Below are positions 26,712 through 35,045 of a stretch of 42,860 nt of DNA, piece by piece; positions within the stretch are counted from its first letter, which is position 1; every line of letters starts with the position of its first letter. Under the pieces are notes generated by a model that saw only the letters and a list, made by a program, of their open reading frames with translations, searched no databases and had not been told where the DNA came from. Origin of the DNA: Myxococcales bacterium (GTDB lineage: Bacteria > Myxococcota_A > Bradymonadia > UBA7976 > UBA1532); the NCBI GenBank assembly GCA_009692505.1, contig SHZC01000014.1, forward strand, positions 1 to 42,860, written 5' to 3'. The position numbers were made by a program, and so were the translations under genes.

Positions 26712-27129
26712 TGAGCGTGAGTTCGTCGGCGCCCTTCATCATCTTGACCTTGCCGTCGGGCGTGAACGTCAGCTCGACGTTCTCCTTGCGCTCGCCCTTT
26801 TCGGTCTTGGCCGTGGTCGTCAGCTTGACCTGGCCGGCCTCATTGACCGAGTCGACGACGTAGGTCCCCTCAATGTCCTTGCCACCCGCGCCGACGACCA
26901 TCTTGCCGGCCGGCATGAACTCGAAGGTCATCTTGCCGACGAACTCCGTGGCCATCTTCTTGGCGAACTCCTGCTGGTCGGGCGGCATGGACTTGAACTT
27001 CTCAGACTGAAGCACGCTCTCGAGATCGACGCCCCACTTGCCCATGGCCGGGGACATCGGATCAGGCTTCGAGCAGGCCGAGAGACCGAAGAGGAGTGCC
27101 AGTGAGAGGCAAAAAGCGAGCGTACGCAT
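26701..27129 (-). CDS. Small lipoprotein, paralogue 1
   Basis: The 142-residue protein has a classic lipoprotein signal (MRTLAFCLSLALLFGLSAC) and a GGAG ribosome site. The mature part holds a helical segment (SEKFKSMPPDQQEFAKKMATEFVGKMTFEF) and then regular beta hairpins (GKMVVGAGGKDIEGTYVV, LTFTPDGKVKMM), like a small lipocalin-like or META-like barrel. The neighbouring gene at 27202 encodes a protein of the same design, so the two probably arose by duplication. The function is unknown. The stop region overlaps the convergent gene by 11 bases. Confidence 0.85.
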   Translation of the reverse strand: MRTLAFCLSLALLFGLSACSKPDPMSPAMGKWGVDLESVLQSEKFKSMPPDQQEFAKKMATEFVGKMTFEFMPAGKMVVGAGGKDIEGTYVVDSVNEAGQVKLTTTAKTEKGERKENVELTFTPDGKVKMMKGADELTLIKK

Positions 27130-27201
27130 GAGGAGAACTCCGTGCTTGAGCAATCGCTCCGAAACGGAGCGGGCGCACGCTGCCAGCACTCCCGTTGAAG
27201 A

Positions 27202-27627
27202 TCAACGACGCCTGAAGATGACGGTCTCTTCGCCGTGCCTCATGGTCAGGCGATCTCCCTCCGCGCGGAACGTGTACTCGTCTGCCTTCGCGCTGGCGTC
27301 GGTCGTGACGACCACGATCTCGCCCTTCGTTGCGGACTGGACCTTATACGTCGCCTCCTCGCGGGCCTTGGCGGTCGTCGCTACCAGGGTCGTCTCGGTG
27401 ATGGACAAGGTTGTCTTGCCCATCTCCTGATCCAGGCGCTCCATCGCGGCGGCCATGGCTTCGGGCGACATCCCGTCTTTCATGCCCACAACAAACTCCG
27501 ATTTGAGCATCGCCGACTTGTCGACGACCCAGTCTCCGACGAGCACCTTCTCCGGCTTCCCGCTACACGCGACGAGCGAGAGGAGGGGGAGCAGGAATGC
27601 GAGGATGAGGATGTGGGGTCGATGCAT
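27202..27627 (-). CDS. Small lipoprotein, paralogue 2
   Basis: The 141 residues begin with a lipoprotein signal (LILAFLLPLLSLVAC) after a GGAGAA ribosome site. As in its neighbour, a segment GDWVVDKSAMLKSEFVVG leads into a helix with Met-rich stretches (MSPEAMAAAMERLDQEMGK). Alternating beta strands follow (ATYKVQSATKGEIVVVTTD, EYTFRAEGDRLTMRHG). The order W-D, helix, then barrel matches the gene downstream, which supports common ancestry. Only 72 bases separate them. The function is unknown; both are likely envelope proteins. Confidence 0.85.
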   Translation of the reverse strand: MHRPHILILAFLLPLLSLVACSGKPEKVLVGDWVVDKSAMLKSEFVVGMKDGMSPEAMAAAMERLDQEMGKTTLSITETTLVATTAKAREEATYKVQSATKGEIVVVTTDASAKADEYTFRAEGDRLTMRHGEETVIFRRR

Positions 27628-27665
27628 GATTTTCTCCGGGTGGTGGGGGAGTCAGATGTGGGGGC

Positions 27666-29609
27666 TCAGCGGGGGCGAACCGAGACGTGGTCCACCTTCA
27701 CATACGAGGTGTCTTCCCAGTAGACCCGCGTCTCGATTCGATGTCCGGCCCGGCCCACGAGCGACACGTCCAGCGTGAAGTCCTGGTACTGAAACGGGAC
27801 GATGAAGTCCGCCCTGGACACCGGGACTGAGGCCAGGATCTCGGCGGCATCGGCGTCGAAGACATCGAGGATGACCACCCGCAAGTCCTCGGCGTCGACG
27901 TTGTCGACGAGCATCCGAAAGCCGACGGCGATCGCCGCATCACCGAGGTCATTCGCGTAGGGCCCATAGATGAGGTGGCCCTCGTCTTCTTGAGCCGTAT
28001 TGGCCGACCAGCCGTCGCCGTCGAGTCGCCCAAAGTTGTGCGCGAGGTCGACCTCGGCCTCGAAGACGCGGACCTGGGGCTCACGCGGGGCGAGGCCAGG
28101 CGGTAGGGACAGCCGGCGTCGGGCCTCTGGGCTCGACTGTCCGGCAGCGAGGGGGAGGGAGAGGCCGCCGTGAATCAGCCCGCCGCCGAGCTCAAAGCCT
28201 CCGTGCACGCTGCAGAGGCAGAACCCCACGTCGTCGTTATCGCTCGCCCCCTCATGCGAGAGCGTGACCGATCGCCCCGTCACGAAGCCCGGCGCGACGC
28301 TGAGGGACACCGGCTGGCCCATCCAAGCGAAGATCTCGTCGCCGGCGACCACGGGTCGGTCGTGGTCGTTCCAGGCTTGACGCCGCAGCGTGAGACCGTG
28401 GGCGGTGTCGGCCTGGTCTCGAAGCTCGGGCCGGAGATATTGGTCAAGACGCTTGACGATATGCGCGTTGGGCCAGCTCGTGATGACGAAGCCGCCGATC
28501 AAAGACATGGGCCCGTCGAAGGTTGGGTTGCCCTCGGGGTTGCTCAGTTGCATGAGCCGGTCGAAGGCGAAGTCGTCGCGACGAAACTCGTAGCCCACGC
28601 GGAGGTTCACGCGGCGCCGAACGCCGTCTTCGAAGAGCCAGTGGGCGTGGCAATCGTCGCCATCGTGCGTGCCGTCCCCGTCGGCCTCTTTGACGAGAGG
28701 GCCTTCGTACATGAGCCGCAGGCCACCTTCGGTCTCGTCCTCCTCGATGGGCAGGAAACGGGTCTCGAAGGTCGGCCCACCGTTGTTGCAGGCCCGCCAC
28801 CACGGGATGTCCCTGTCGGTGATATTCGTCGCCTCATTGAGCGCGTATTGGTTGCACCAGTCGCCGTCTCCGCAGGTCGGGTCGTCGTTCGGCTCCGGCA
28901 CGCCACTCGGGAACTCGATGTGCTCGGCCCCCGGATAACCCGGCGGGAACTGCCCGTCGCCGCGCTCGCCCACGATGAGGAAGTTCAGCGGGCGATCACC
29001 GTCCCGCACCTCGAAGTCCAGCGCGTCACCGGCCACGCCGTTCAGTCGCCAGAGGCCGTTCATCTTCCCGTAGAAGCCCGTCTCGTCGATCCAGGCCATG
29101 AGATATCGCCCCACGAAGACCCGGTCCTCGGGCTGTGGTCCGCTGGGATCGCCCGGTCCAAATCCGAGGCCGCCGAGTGCTTCGGCGATGAGCGTGGCGA
29201 CTCGCGCGTCCGAGGCCGGGGCGTGGTTGTAGACGAGGGGTAAGCCCGGAAAACGACCGCGCGGGCCATCGGGCGGAGGGGGCGGGGGGGCCAGATCCGG
29301 TGCGTCCGTTGGGTCCGCGTCTGGCGGGAGCAGGTCAATCGCGGCCATGAGCGGCGGTGCCATCCGGTCGTCGAGTGGCGAGGTCGGCAGGTCCGTCAGA
29401 GACGGCGCGTCCTCCGCATCACGGCTGGCGGCGTCTCGCGGCGAGGGCCGTGGGGCGAGGTCCGGTGGCCCACGGGCGTCCGCCGATGGGCCTACTCGAG
29501 CATCGCCGCTCGTGGGCGCGGGTTCCGAGCCCGAGACGGAGAGCTCGGCGCAGGCGAGCACACACAGCGGCATCACGCCCCGGCGGACTCGCTGCATGGT
29601 CAACTTCAT
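27666..29609 (-). CDS. Large secreted lipoprotein with jelly-roll-like C-terminus
   Basis: The 647-residue protein has a lipobox at Cys20 (LCVLAC) after a basic n-region and starts behind an AAGGTG ribosome site. Residues of about 25-130 are Asp/Pro/Ala-rich, as in many Myxococcota lipoprotein linkers. The central part (about 130-480) is a globular domain rich in Gly, Asp, Trp and Tyr with several cysteines (for example DDPTCGDGDWCNQYALNEA). The last 150 residues (VRVFEAEVDLAHNFGRLDGD to the end) look like a jelly-roll or carbohydrate-binding-type beta domain. No catalytic residues are recognised. It runs divergently from alaS. Confidence 0.78.
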   Translation of the reverse strand: MKLTMQRVRRGVMPLCVLACAELSVSGSEPAPTSGDARVGPSADARGPPDLAPRPSPRDAASRDAEDAPSLTDLPTSPLDDRMAPPLMAAIDLLPPDADPTDAPDLAPPPPPPDGPRGRFPGLPLVYNHAPASDARVATLIAEALGGLGFGPGDPSGPQPEDRVFVGRYLMAWIDETGFYGKMNGLWRLNGVAGDALDFEVRDGDRPLNFLIVGERGDGQFPPGYPGAEHIEFPSGVPEPNDDPTCGDGDWCNQYALNEATNITDRDIPWWRACNNGGPTFETRFLPIEEDETEGGLRLMYEGPLVKEADGDGTHDGDDCHAHWLFEDGVRRRVNLRVGYEFRRDDFAFDRLMQLSNPEGNPTFDGPMSLIGGFVITSWPNAHIVKRLDQYLRPELRDQADTAHGLTLRRQAWNDHDRPVVAGDEIFAWMGQPVSLSVAPGFVTGRSVTLSHEGASDNDDVGFCLCSVHGGFELGGGLIHGGLSLPLAAGQSSPEARRRLSLPPGLAPREPQVRVFEAEVDLAHNFGRLDGDGWSANTAQEDEGHLIYGPYANDLGDAAIAVGFRMLVDNVDAEDLRVVILDVFDADAAEILASVPVSRADFIVPFQYQDFTLDVSLVGRAGHRIETRVYWEDTSYVKVDHVSVRPR

Positions 29610-29671
29610 CGCTGCACCTTGCCACTCGCACCGCGCAAAGCAAGCCTCGGCCGAGCCACGGAGGCGGGGTC

Positions 29672-29723
29672 GCCGCGCCTTGACGCAGCGCGGCTTCGCA
29701 GGCTAATTGAGCCGCCGTTTTTT
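29672..29723 (+). promoter_or_regulatory. Possible attenuator in the alaS leader
   Basis: A 7-bp hairpin (GCCGCGC 29672-29678 with GCGCGGC 29688-29694) overlaps a second stem (GCGGCT 29690-29695 with AGCCGC 29710-29715) that is followed by CG and six T residues (29718-29723). The two stems share bases 29690-29694 and so exclude each other. The second looks like an intrinsic terminator 22 bases before the alaS start. This is a structural pattern only; no leader peptide is proven. Confidence 0.5.
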
Positions 29724-29745
29724 CTCGTATGACGGGAGCCTTGAG

Positions 29746-32412
29746 ATGATCTGGGACCAGCGCCGCGTTCGCCGCACCTACCTCGACTACTTCGTCACCC
29801 GACCCGGCCTCGAGCACCGCGAGGTCGAGTCGTCCCCGATCATCCCGCGAGATGATCCCACGCTCTTGTTCACGAACGCGGGCATGAACCAGTTCAAGGC
29901 GACGCTGCTCGGACAGGACAAACGGGACTATGCCCGCGCCTGCTCGGTGCAGAAGTGCATGCGCGTCGGCGGCAAACACAACGACCTCGACGCGGTCGGC
30001 AAAGACGGGCGGCACCTGACCTGGTTCGAGATGCTCGGCAACTGGTCCTTCGGCGACTACTACAAGCGCGAGGCCATCAAGATGGCCTGGGATCTGTCCG
30101 TCAACGTCTACGGGCTCGACCACACGCGGCTGCACGCCTCGGTCTATAAAGACGACGACTTCTCATACGACGTCTGGCTCAACGAGATCGGCGTGCCGCG
30201 GGAGCGCATTTATCGCTTCGGGGACATCGAGAAGGGCGACGACGAGAACTTCTGGTCGATGGGGCCGACGGGACCTTGTGGCCCCTGCACTGAACTCTAC
30301 TACGACCTCGGCCCGGAGGCCGGCACAGGGCCGGGCGACATCATGGGGGGGCCAGGGGACCGCTACCTGGAGTTCTGGAACAACGTCTTCATGGAGTCCG
30401 ACCGCGGGGACGACGGCTCGTACTCACCGCTCGCCTTCCAGTCCGTCGACACGGGCATGGGGCTCGAACGGATCACCATGATCCTCCAGGGCAAGCTCAG
30501 CGTTTACGAGACCGACGTCTTCCAGCCCATCATCCAGGCGGCGGCCAAACTCTCCGGCGCCGACTGGCAAAACCCCGAGCAGCGGGTACACCTTCAGGTC
30601 ATCGCCGACCACCTCCGCTCCTTGACATTCGTCGTCAGCGAGGGGGGCCAGTTCGCCAATGAGGGGCGTGGCTACGTCCTCAGACGCATCCTGCGCCGCG
30701 CGGTGCGGCACGGTCGGCTCCTTGGCTTCGAGGGCCCGTTCCTGCACCAGCTCGCGCCGATCGTCGCCGAGGTCTTCGAGGGTGTCTACGACCTCCCGCC
30801 CACGATCCTCTCCAACACCCAGGCCTCGCTCGAAGACGAGGAGGCGCGCTTCTTCTCCACCATCGATCGGGGCATGGCGCGCATCTCGGAGATCGTCACG
30901 GCGAGAGGGGCCGCCGTCGCCGGCGAACATGCCCCTCGCGTCGTCACGGGCCACGAGACGTTCCTGCTTCATGACACCTACGGCTTCCCGCCGGACCTGA
31001 CCGCCATCGTCGCGGCCGAGCATGGCTTCACGGTCGATGAGGCTGGCTATGCCCTCGAGATGACCGTGCAGCGGGACCGTAGTCGCGCGGCGGGCAAGTT
31101 CTATGCGGACGACGGGGGCGAGTGGGTCTCGCTCTCCGAGGGGTCGGGGCGAGGCTTCGGCGGTTACAACCTCTCGGAGCTCGAGACCACGGTCGTGCGC
31201 CACCGCAGCCAGGGAGACCGGGTCGAGCTCGTCCTCGAGTCGACGCCGCTATATGCGGAGAGCGGCGGTGAGGTGGCCGACCACGGCTGGATTGAGGGCG
31301 ACGGCTTCTGTGTGACCGTCGACGACGTCCAGAAGGTCAACGGCATCATCCATCACCTCGGGCACTTGACGTCCGGCTCCCTGCGCGGGCTCTCGGAGAA
31401 CGCCAAGGTCCGCTGTCGCGTCGACGGGGAGCGGCGCGATCAGAAGACGATCCATCACACGGCGACCCACCTCCTGCACGCCGCGCTCAAAGAGCTCGTC
31501 GGCGGACACGTCCAGCAGAAGGGCTCGGTCGTCGAGCCGGACCGCCTGCGCTTCGATTACAGCCACACCCGGCCGCTGTTGCCCGAGCAACTCGAGGCGC
31601 TCGAGCAGTGGGTCAATGGACACGTGAGGCGCAACGAGGCGGTCGACATTCACGAGGGCGTGCCCATCGACGAGGCCAAGGCCCAAGGCGTGGTGGCGTT
31701 GTTCGGTGAGAAGTACGGCGAGGTCGTCCGGACCGTGCGGGCGGGGTCCGACTCCTTCGAGCTGTGCGGCGGCAACCACGTCAGACGGACCGGCGACATC
31801 GGGCACCTTAAGATTACCGCCGAGACGGGCGTCGCCGCGGGCGTGCGACGGATCGAGGCCGTCGTGGGCCACGCCGCCGACGCCCTCTGGCTACGGGAGC
31901 GCGCGCTCCTCCTCTCCGCTGCGCACGTCGCCAAGACCCCGGAGCTCAACCGTCTCCCGGCGCGCATCGAGCAGCTCAACGAGGAGATCCGGGCGTTGAA
32001 GCGGCAGCTCGAAAAGGCTCGACAAGGGGGGGCGACCAACGACGCCGACAGCCTGCTCGCGGCAGCCGTGATGATCGAAGGTGTGCCGGTTGTCAGCGGT
32101 GTCGTCAGCGCGGACTCCCGTGAGGCGCTGTCGGCCCTGGCCGATCGCATCCGCGACAAGAACCCTCGGGCCGTCGTCGTGCTCGGCGCCGAAGTCGACG
32201 GGCAGGCGGCGGTCCTCGCGGCCATCGGCAGCGAGAGTCGAGGCGACAAACGTTTCCATGCGGGCAACATCGTCAAGGCGCTTGCCGAATCTGTCGACGG
32301 GCGCGGCGGCGGTCGACCGGACTTCGCTCAGGCGGGCGGCAAGGCCCCCGGCAACCTGGGCGCGGCCTTCGCAGACATCCCGGCCTTGGTCCGCAAGCTG
32401 GCCTCGCCCTAA
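29746..32412 (+). CDS. alaS: Alanyl-tRNA synthetase
   Basis: AlaRS charges tRNA-Ala and edits mischarged Ser and Gly. I start at the ATG 29746 (MIWDQRRVRRTYLDYF), giving 888 residues, close to the usual 875; a TTG at 29707 would add an unsupported extension. The class II catalytic domain (about 1-240) shows LLFTNAGMNQFK, KCMRVGGKHNDLD, HLTWFEMLGNWSFGDYYK and GPTGPCGPC. The editing domain has the zinc-binding HTATHLLHA (about 570) and CGGNH (about 672). The C-terminal DHHA1-type domain includes GGGRPDFAQAGGK. All key elements are present, so the enzyme should be functional. Confidence 0.98.
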   Translation: MIWDQRRVRRTYLDYFVTRPGLEHREVESSPIIPRDDPTLLFTNAGMNQFKATLLGQDKRDYARACSVQKCMRVGGKHNDLDAVGKDGRHLTWFEMLGNWSFGDYYKREAIKMAWDLSVNVYGLDHTRLHASVYKDDDFSYDVWLNEIGVPRERIYRFGDIEKGDDENFWSMGPTGPCGPCTELYYDLGPEAGTGPGDIMGGPGDRYLEFWNNVFMESDRGDDGSYSPLAFQSVDTGMGLERITMILQGKLSVYETDVFQPIIQAAAKLSGADWQNPEQRVHLQVIADHLRSLTFVVSEGGQFANEGRGYVLRRILRRAVRHGRLLGFEGPFLHQLAPIVAEVFEGVYDLPPTILSNTQASLEDEEARFFSTIDRGMARISEIVTARGAAVAGEHAPRVVTGHETFLLHDTYGFPPDLTAIVAAEHGFTVDEAGYALEMTVQRDRSRAAGKFYADDGGEWVSLSEGSGRGFGGYNLSELETTVVRHRSQGDRVELVLESTPLYAESGGEVADHGWIEGDGFCVTVDDVQKVNGIIHHLGHLTSGSLRGLSENAKVRCRVDGERRDQKTIHHTATHLLHAALKELVGGHVQQKGSVVEPDRLRFDYSHTRPLLPEQLEALEQWVNGHVRRNEAVDIHEGVPIDEAKAQGVVALFGEKYGEVVRTVRAGSDSFELCGGNHVRRTGDIGHLKITAETGVAAGVRRIEAVVGHAADALWLRERALLLSAAHVAKTPELNRLPARIEQLNEEIRALKRQLEKARQGGATNDADSLLAAAVMIEGVPVVSGVVSADSREALSALADRIRDKNPRAVVVLGAEVDGQAAVLAAIGSESRGDKRFHAGNIVKALAESVDGRGGGRPDFAQAGGKAPGNLGAAFADIPALVRKLASP

Positions 32413-32414
32413 AG

Positions 32415-32435
32415 GCCCAAACGGGTCAATTGGGC
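32415..32435. terminator. Weak hairpin between convergent genes
   Basis: GCCCAA (32415-32420) pairs with TTGGGC (32430-32435) around a nine-base loop just after the alaS stop. No T-run follows, so it is at best a weak terminator; it overlaps the end of the next, minus-strand gene. Confidence 0.35.
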
Positions 32436-32782
32436 GCGTCGGCGCGGGCCTCGACGTCGATGACCATGACGTGCTTGTAGACCTTGAGATCGATGACCTC
32501 GGTGTACCGCGCCGTGATCACCAGGTCTTTGCCGCGCTTGCCGAGGCCCTCGATTTTGAGCTCGTCGAACTCTGGCATCTCCGTAGAGGATAGAGCGCAG
32601 CGGTCCTCGACGGCCTTCATCATATAGGCCTCTGTTGTCTTGCTCCTCCGGGCGTCGAGCGCCTCATCGGACATGCACTTCGTGAGCTGAATCTGGCGGA
32701 AGTAGACGCCGGCGAACTGGATGCCGGAATAAACAATCGCCACGAAGATCCCCATCTTCAACGCCCGAACGATCAAGTCCAT
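32426..32782 (-). CDS. Small single-pass membrane protein
   Basis: The start at 32782 follows a GGAGG ribosome site and gives 118 residues; an upstream in-frame extension to 32833 lacks support. One membrane helix (about 5-28, LKMGIFVAIVYSGIQFAGVY) precedes a soluble region. That region has two cysteines (LTKCMSDEAL, VEDRCAL) and a beta-rich end (GLGKRGKDLVITARYTEVI). The layout resembles small DUF4845-like anchored proteins, but I cannot assign it. It converges on alaS with a 13-base gap. Confidence 0.7.
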   Translation of the reverse strand: MDLIVRALKMGIFVAIVYSGIQFAGVYFRQIQLTKCMSDEALDARRSKTTEAYMMKAVEDRCALSSTEMPEFDELKIEGLGKRGKDLVITARYTEVIDLKVYKHVMVIDVEARADAPN

Positions 32783-32845
32783 AGCCACCTCCCAAGTCGG
32801 CCGTAGGTTGCAGCGACGATGCAGGGCTTGCAAGATGCGCCAGAC

Positions 32846-33292
32846 ATGCGACCGATCCCAATCCTGACGCTGCTGCTCTCCTGTTCAGGCTGCAGCTCCT
32901 TCGCGACCCACGCGACGCAGTCGGCCGCCCCTCGACCACCCGTGGCCGATCCCGGCTTTCCGCACGGCTACCGACGATGGCCGACCGCCGACTCCGTGGT
33001 CGACGAGGCCGGAGGTGAGGTGCGGCACCTCTACCGCTCACCCGACGTGGGGCCCAACAATAAGGGGCGGTTCCCCGATGGGGCCGTCTTGGTCAAGGAG
33101 CACGTCGTGCCGGCCGAGGACGACGTCGTCGTGCGGATCGACGTGCGGCGACGGCTGCCGCGAGGCACGTTTGACGGTTGGGAGTACGAGAGCTTCGACC
33201 CGGCGACGCGGAAGCGACTTCAGATCGACGGGGACGACTGCGCGATGTGCCATCAGGCCGCGCCCGCGGACGGGACGTTCGCGGGCTTCTGA
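32846..33292 (+). CDS. Cytochrome P460-like lipoprotein with one CxxCH haem motif
   Basis: From the ATG at 32846 the 148-residue protein starts with a lipoprotein signal (PIPILTLLLSCSGC). An in-frame Met at 32819 is an alternative; neither has a strong ribosome site. The mature part contains FPHGYRRWPTADSVVDE, VRHLYRSPDVG and GRFPDGAVLVKEH, features of the cytochrome P460 fold. It ends with CAMCHQAAPADGTF, a c-type haem attachment motif. P460-type proteins bind a modified haem and take part in hydroxylamine or nitric oxide chemistry in some bacteria; in others their role is unknown. The crosslinking lysine cannot be verified by eye. It stands alone before the flagellin cluster. Confidence 0.75.
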   Translation: MRPIPILTLLLSCSGCSSFATHATQSAAPRPPVADPGFPHGYRRWPTADSVVDEAGGEVRHLYRSPDVGPNNKGRFPDGAVLVKEHVVPAEDDVVVRIDVRRRLPRGTFDGWEYESFDPATRKRLQIDGDDCAMCHQAAPADGTFAGF

Positions 33293-33344
33293 GCGCCGGA
33301 ACGACTCGCCGCATAACGAAACACGAGAACCTCGCACTTTTTTT

Positions 33345-33371
33345 TGAAGTTCCGACCGGACCCGCCGATGA
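33345..33371 (+). promoter_or_regulatory. Sigma-28-type (FliA) flagellar promoter before fla1
   Basis: TGAAGTTC (33345-33352) and GCCGATGA (33364-33371) are separated by exactly 11 bases, matching the FliA consensus TAAAGTTT-N11-GCCGATAA closely. The predicted start point leaves a leader of about 180 bases before the first flagellin gene. Confidence 0.75.
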
Positions 33372-33513
33372 AGGGTTTGTGAACGGAACCGAAGGCAGCC
33401 AAGGACGGCAGCCGAAAGCTCCGGAGGCTCTTTTACAGTTTGAATGCGGCGCGGATGGGAGTGTCCCATACGCGTCGATTCGACCCGCTCGGCATGGATG
33501 CCGGCTCCCGTCG

Positions 33514-33529
33514 AGGCTTTTCGAAGCCT
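33514..33529 (+). promoter_or_regulatory. Upstream leader hairpin of fla1
   Basis: AGGCTT (33514-33519) pairs with AAGCCT (33524-33529) around a TTCG tetraloop, a very stable small hairpin about 10 bases before the ribosome-site hairpin. It contains no ANGGA core in the loop. Confidence 0.55.
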
Positions 33530-33539
33530 GACAGGAGGA

Positions 33540-33556
33540 GTTTCCAAGGAGGAAAC
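33540..33556 (+). promoter_or_regulatory. Ribosome-site hairpin of fla1 with AAGGA loop
   Basis: GTTTCC-AAGGA-GGAAAC forms a perfect 6-bp stem whose five-base loop carries the Shine-Dalgarno core and ends two bases before the ATG. ANGGA in a hairpin loop over the ribosome site is the pattern recognised by CsrA (RsmA). CsrA binding itself is inferred. Confidence 0.65.
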
Positions 33557-33557
33557 G

Positions 33558-34979
33558 ATGGGACTTTACATCAACACAAATGTGGCTTCGTTGAACACGC
33601 AGCGCAATTTGTTGCACAGCCAATCTCGCCTGAACAAGAGCTTTCAACGGCTCTCGTCCGGCCTTCGCATCAACACCGCGGGTGACGATGCGGCCGGCTT
33701 GGCCATCAGCGAGCGGTTCACGACTCAGGTTCGCGGCCTTGGGCAGGCCATCCGAAACGGGAACGACGCTATCTCCTTGTCCCAGGTGGCCGAGGGCGCG
33801 CTGCAAGAGTCGACCAACATCCTCCAGCGTATGAGAGAGCTCGCCGTTCAGGCCGCCAACGACGTCAACACCGCTTCCGACCGTCTGGCACTGCAAGACG
33901 AGGTCGGCCAGCTCATCCTCGAGCTCGACCGCATCGGGAACAGCACGCGGTTCAACAGCAAGCCGATCCTCGACGGCTCGTTCATCGACGCCTTCTTCCA
34001 TGTCGGCGCGTTTGCCAACGAGCAGGTCCGAGTCCGCATCCGCGACTCACGGGCCATCACCATCGGTCGTCAGGCCACGTTCACGGGGGCTCCAGTCAGC
34101 CTGGACCCCCTGGCCGTCGGCGACCTGACTCTCAACGGCATCGCCATCAGAGCGACGACGCTGGTCGACGATCCTTTCTCGACCGCGCTCTCCACCTCCT
34201 CGGCTGTGGCCAAGGCCCGCGCCATCAATGACTCCACCGACTTCACCGGAGTCACGGCCCGGGTCCTGCCCGCGGTGCTCGCCTTCCCCAATCCCATCGG
34301 CGGCGGCGTCCTCGACAGCGCCAGCAACATCATCATCAATAATCAGATCATCTCGGGCATCAACATTGCCCCGGACGACGCCAACGACGAGCTCGTCAGC
34401 GCCATCAACGAGGTCTTCCCTCAGACCGGCGTGAGCGCGTCTCGAGGGGCCGCCGGCAACCTCGTCTTGACGGCGAATGATGGGCGCAACATCGACGTGG
34501 TCATCAACGGCGCGGCAGGCGCCATGGTCGGCCTCCCGGCCTCGACCACTCAGACGGCGGCGCTGAACCTCTACAGCGACGCTCAGTACGTGCTCGGTGG
34601 CGCCAACGGGGCCTTCATTGGCATGGCGAACAACCAGCTCGTCGGCGTCACCTCGGCCGAGGCCATCTCGACGGTCTCCGTCGTGACCCGCGACCAGGCG
34701 AACCTCACGCTCCTGAAGGTGGATCGGGCGATTCAGCAAATCACGGCTGACCGGGCCGAGCTCGGCGCCGTCACGAACCGGATGGAGTCGACGCTGTCGA
34801 ACTTGACCAATATGGTCGAGAACAGCTCGGCAGCCCGCAGTCGGATCATGGACGCGGACTACGCTAAAGAGACCTCTGAGCTGACGAAACACCAGATTCT
34901 TCAGCAGGGCGGCATCTCAATTCTCTCCCAGGCCAACCAAGCCCCGCAATCGATCCTTTCCCTGCTTCAAGGCGGGTAA
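33558..34979 (+). CDS. Flagellin 1 (most divergent copy)
   Basis: Flagellin polymerises into the flagellar filament. The ATG at 33558 (MGLYINTNVASLNTQRNLL) matches flagellin N-termini and follows AGGAGG; the longer frame from 33444 is not coding. The 473 residues have the conserved N-terminal D0/D1 (about 1-150, with LQRMRELAVQA), a central variable domain with a Flagellin_IN-like segment (AINDSTDFTGVTA), and the C-terminal D1/D0 (about 385-473, ending ILSLLQGG). The variable region and several D0 residues differ clearly from the other three copies (for example FFHVGAFANEQVRVRIRDSR in place of MNFRE). It is the only copy with a clear sigma-28 promoter. rec1 lies 66 bases downstream in the same direction. 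Confidence 0.97.
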   Translation: MGLYINTNVASLNTQRNLLHSQSRLNKSFQRLSSGLRINTAGDDAAGLAISERFTTQVRGLGQAIRNGNDAISLSQVAEGALQESTNILQRMRELAVQAANDVNTASDRLALQDEVGQLILELDRIGNSTRFNSKPILDGSFIDAFFHVGAFANEQVRVRIRDSRAITIGRQATFTGAPVSLDPLAVGDLTLNGIAIRATTLVDDPFSTALSTSSAVAKARAINDSTDFTGVTARVLPAVLAFPNPIGGGVLDSASNIIINNQIISGINIAPDDANDELVSAINEVFPQTGVSASRGAAGNLVLTANDGRNIDVVINGAAGAMVGLPASTTQTAALNLYSDAQYVLGGANGAFIGMANNQLVGVTSAEAISTVSVVTRDQANLTLLKVDRAIQQITADRAELGAVTNRMESTLSNLTNMVENSSAARSRIMDADYAKETSELTKHQILQQGGISILSQANQAPQSILSLLQGG

Positions 34980-35014
34980 GTTCGCGGGTTCGGCTCCGGA
35001 TTGAAGACCAAATC

Positions 35015-35032
35015 TCCCCACGGAGTCGGGGA
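35015..35032 (+). promoter_or_regulatory. Leader hairpin of rec1 with ACGGA loop
   Basis: TCCCC (35015-35019) and GGGGA (35028-35032) enclose the loop ACGGAGTC, which holds an ANGGA core. The rec1 ribosome site (CAGGAG) lies just downstream. The design parallels the flagellin leaders. Confidence 0.55.
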
Positions 35033-35045
35033 ACAGGAGATAGTT

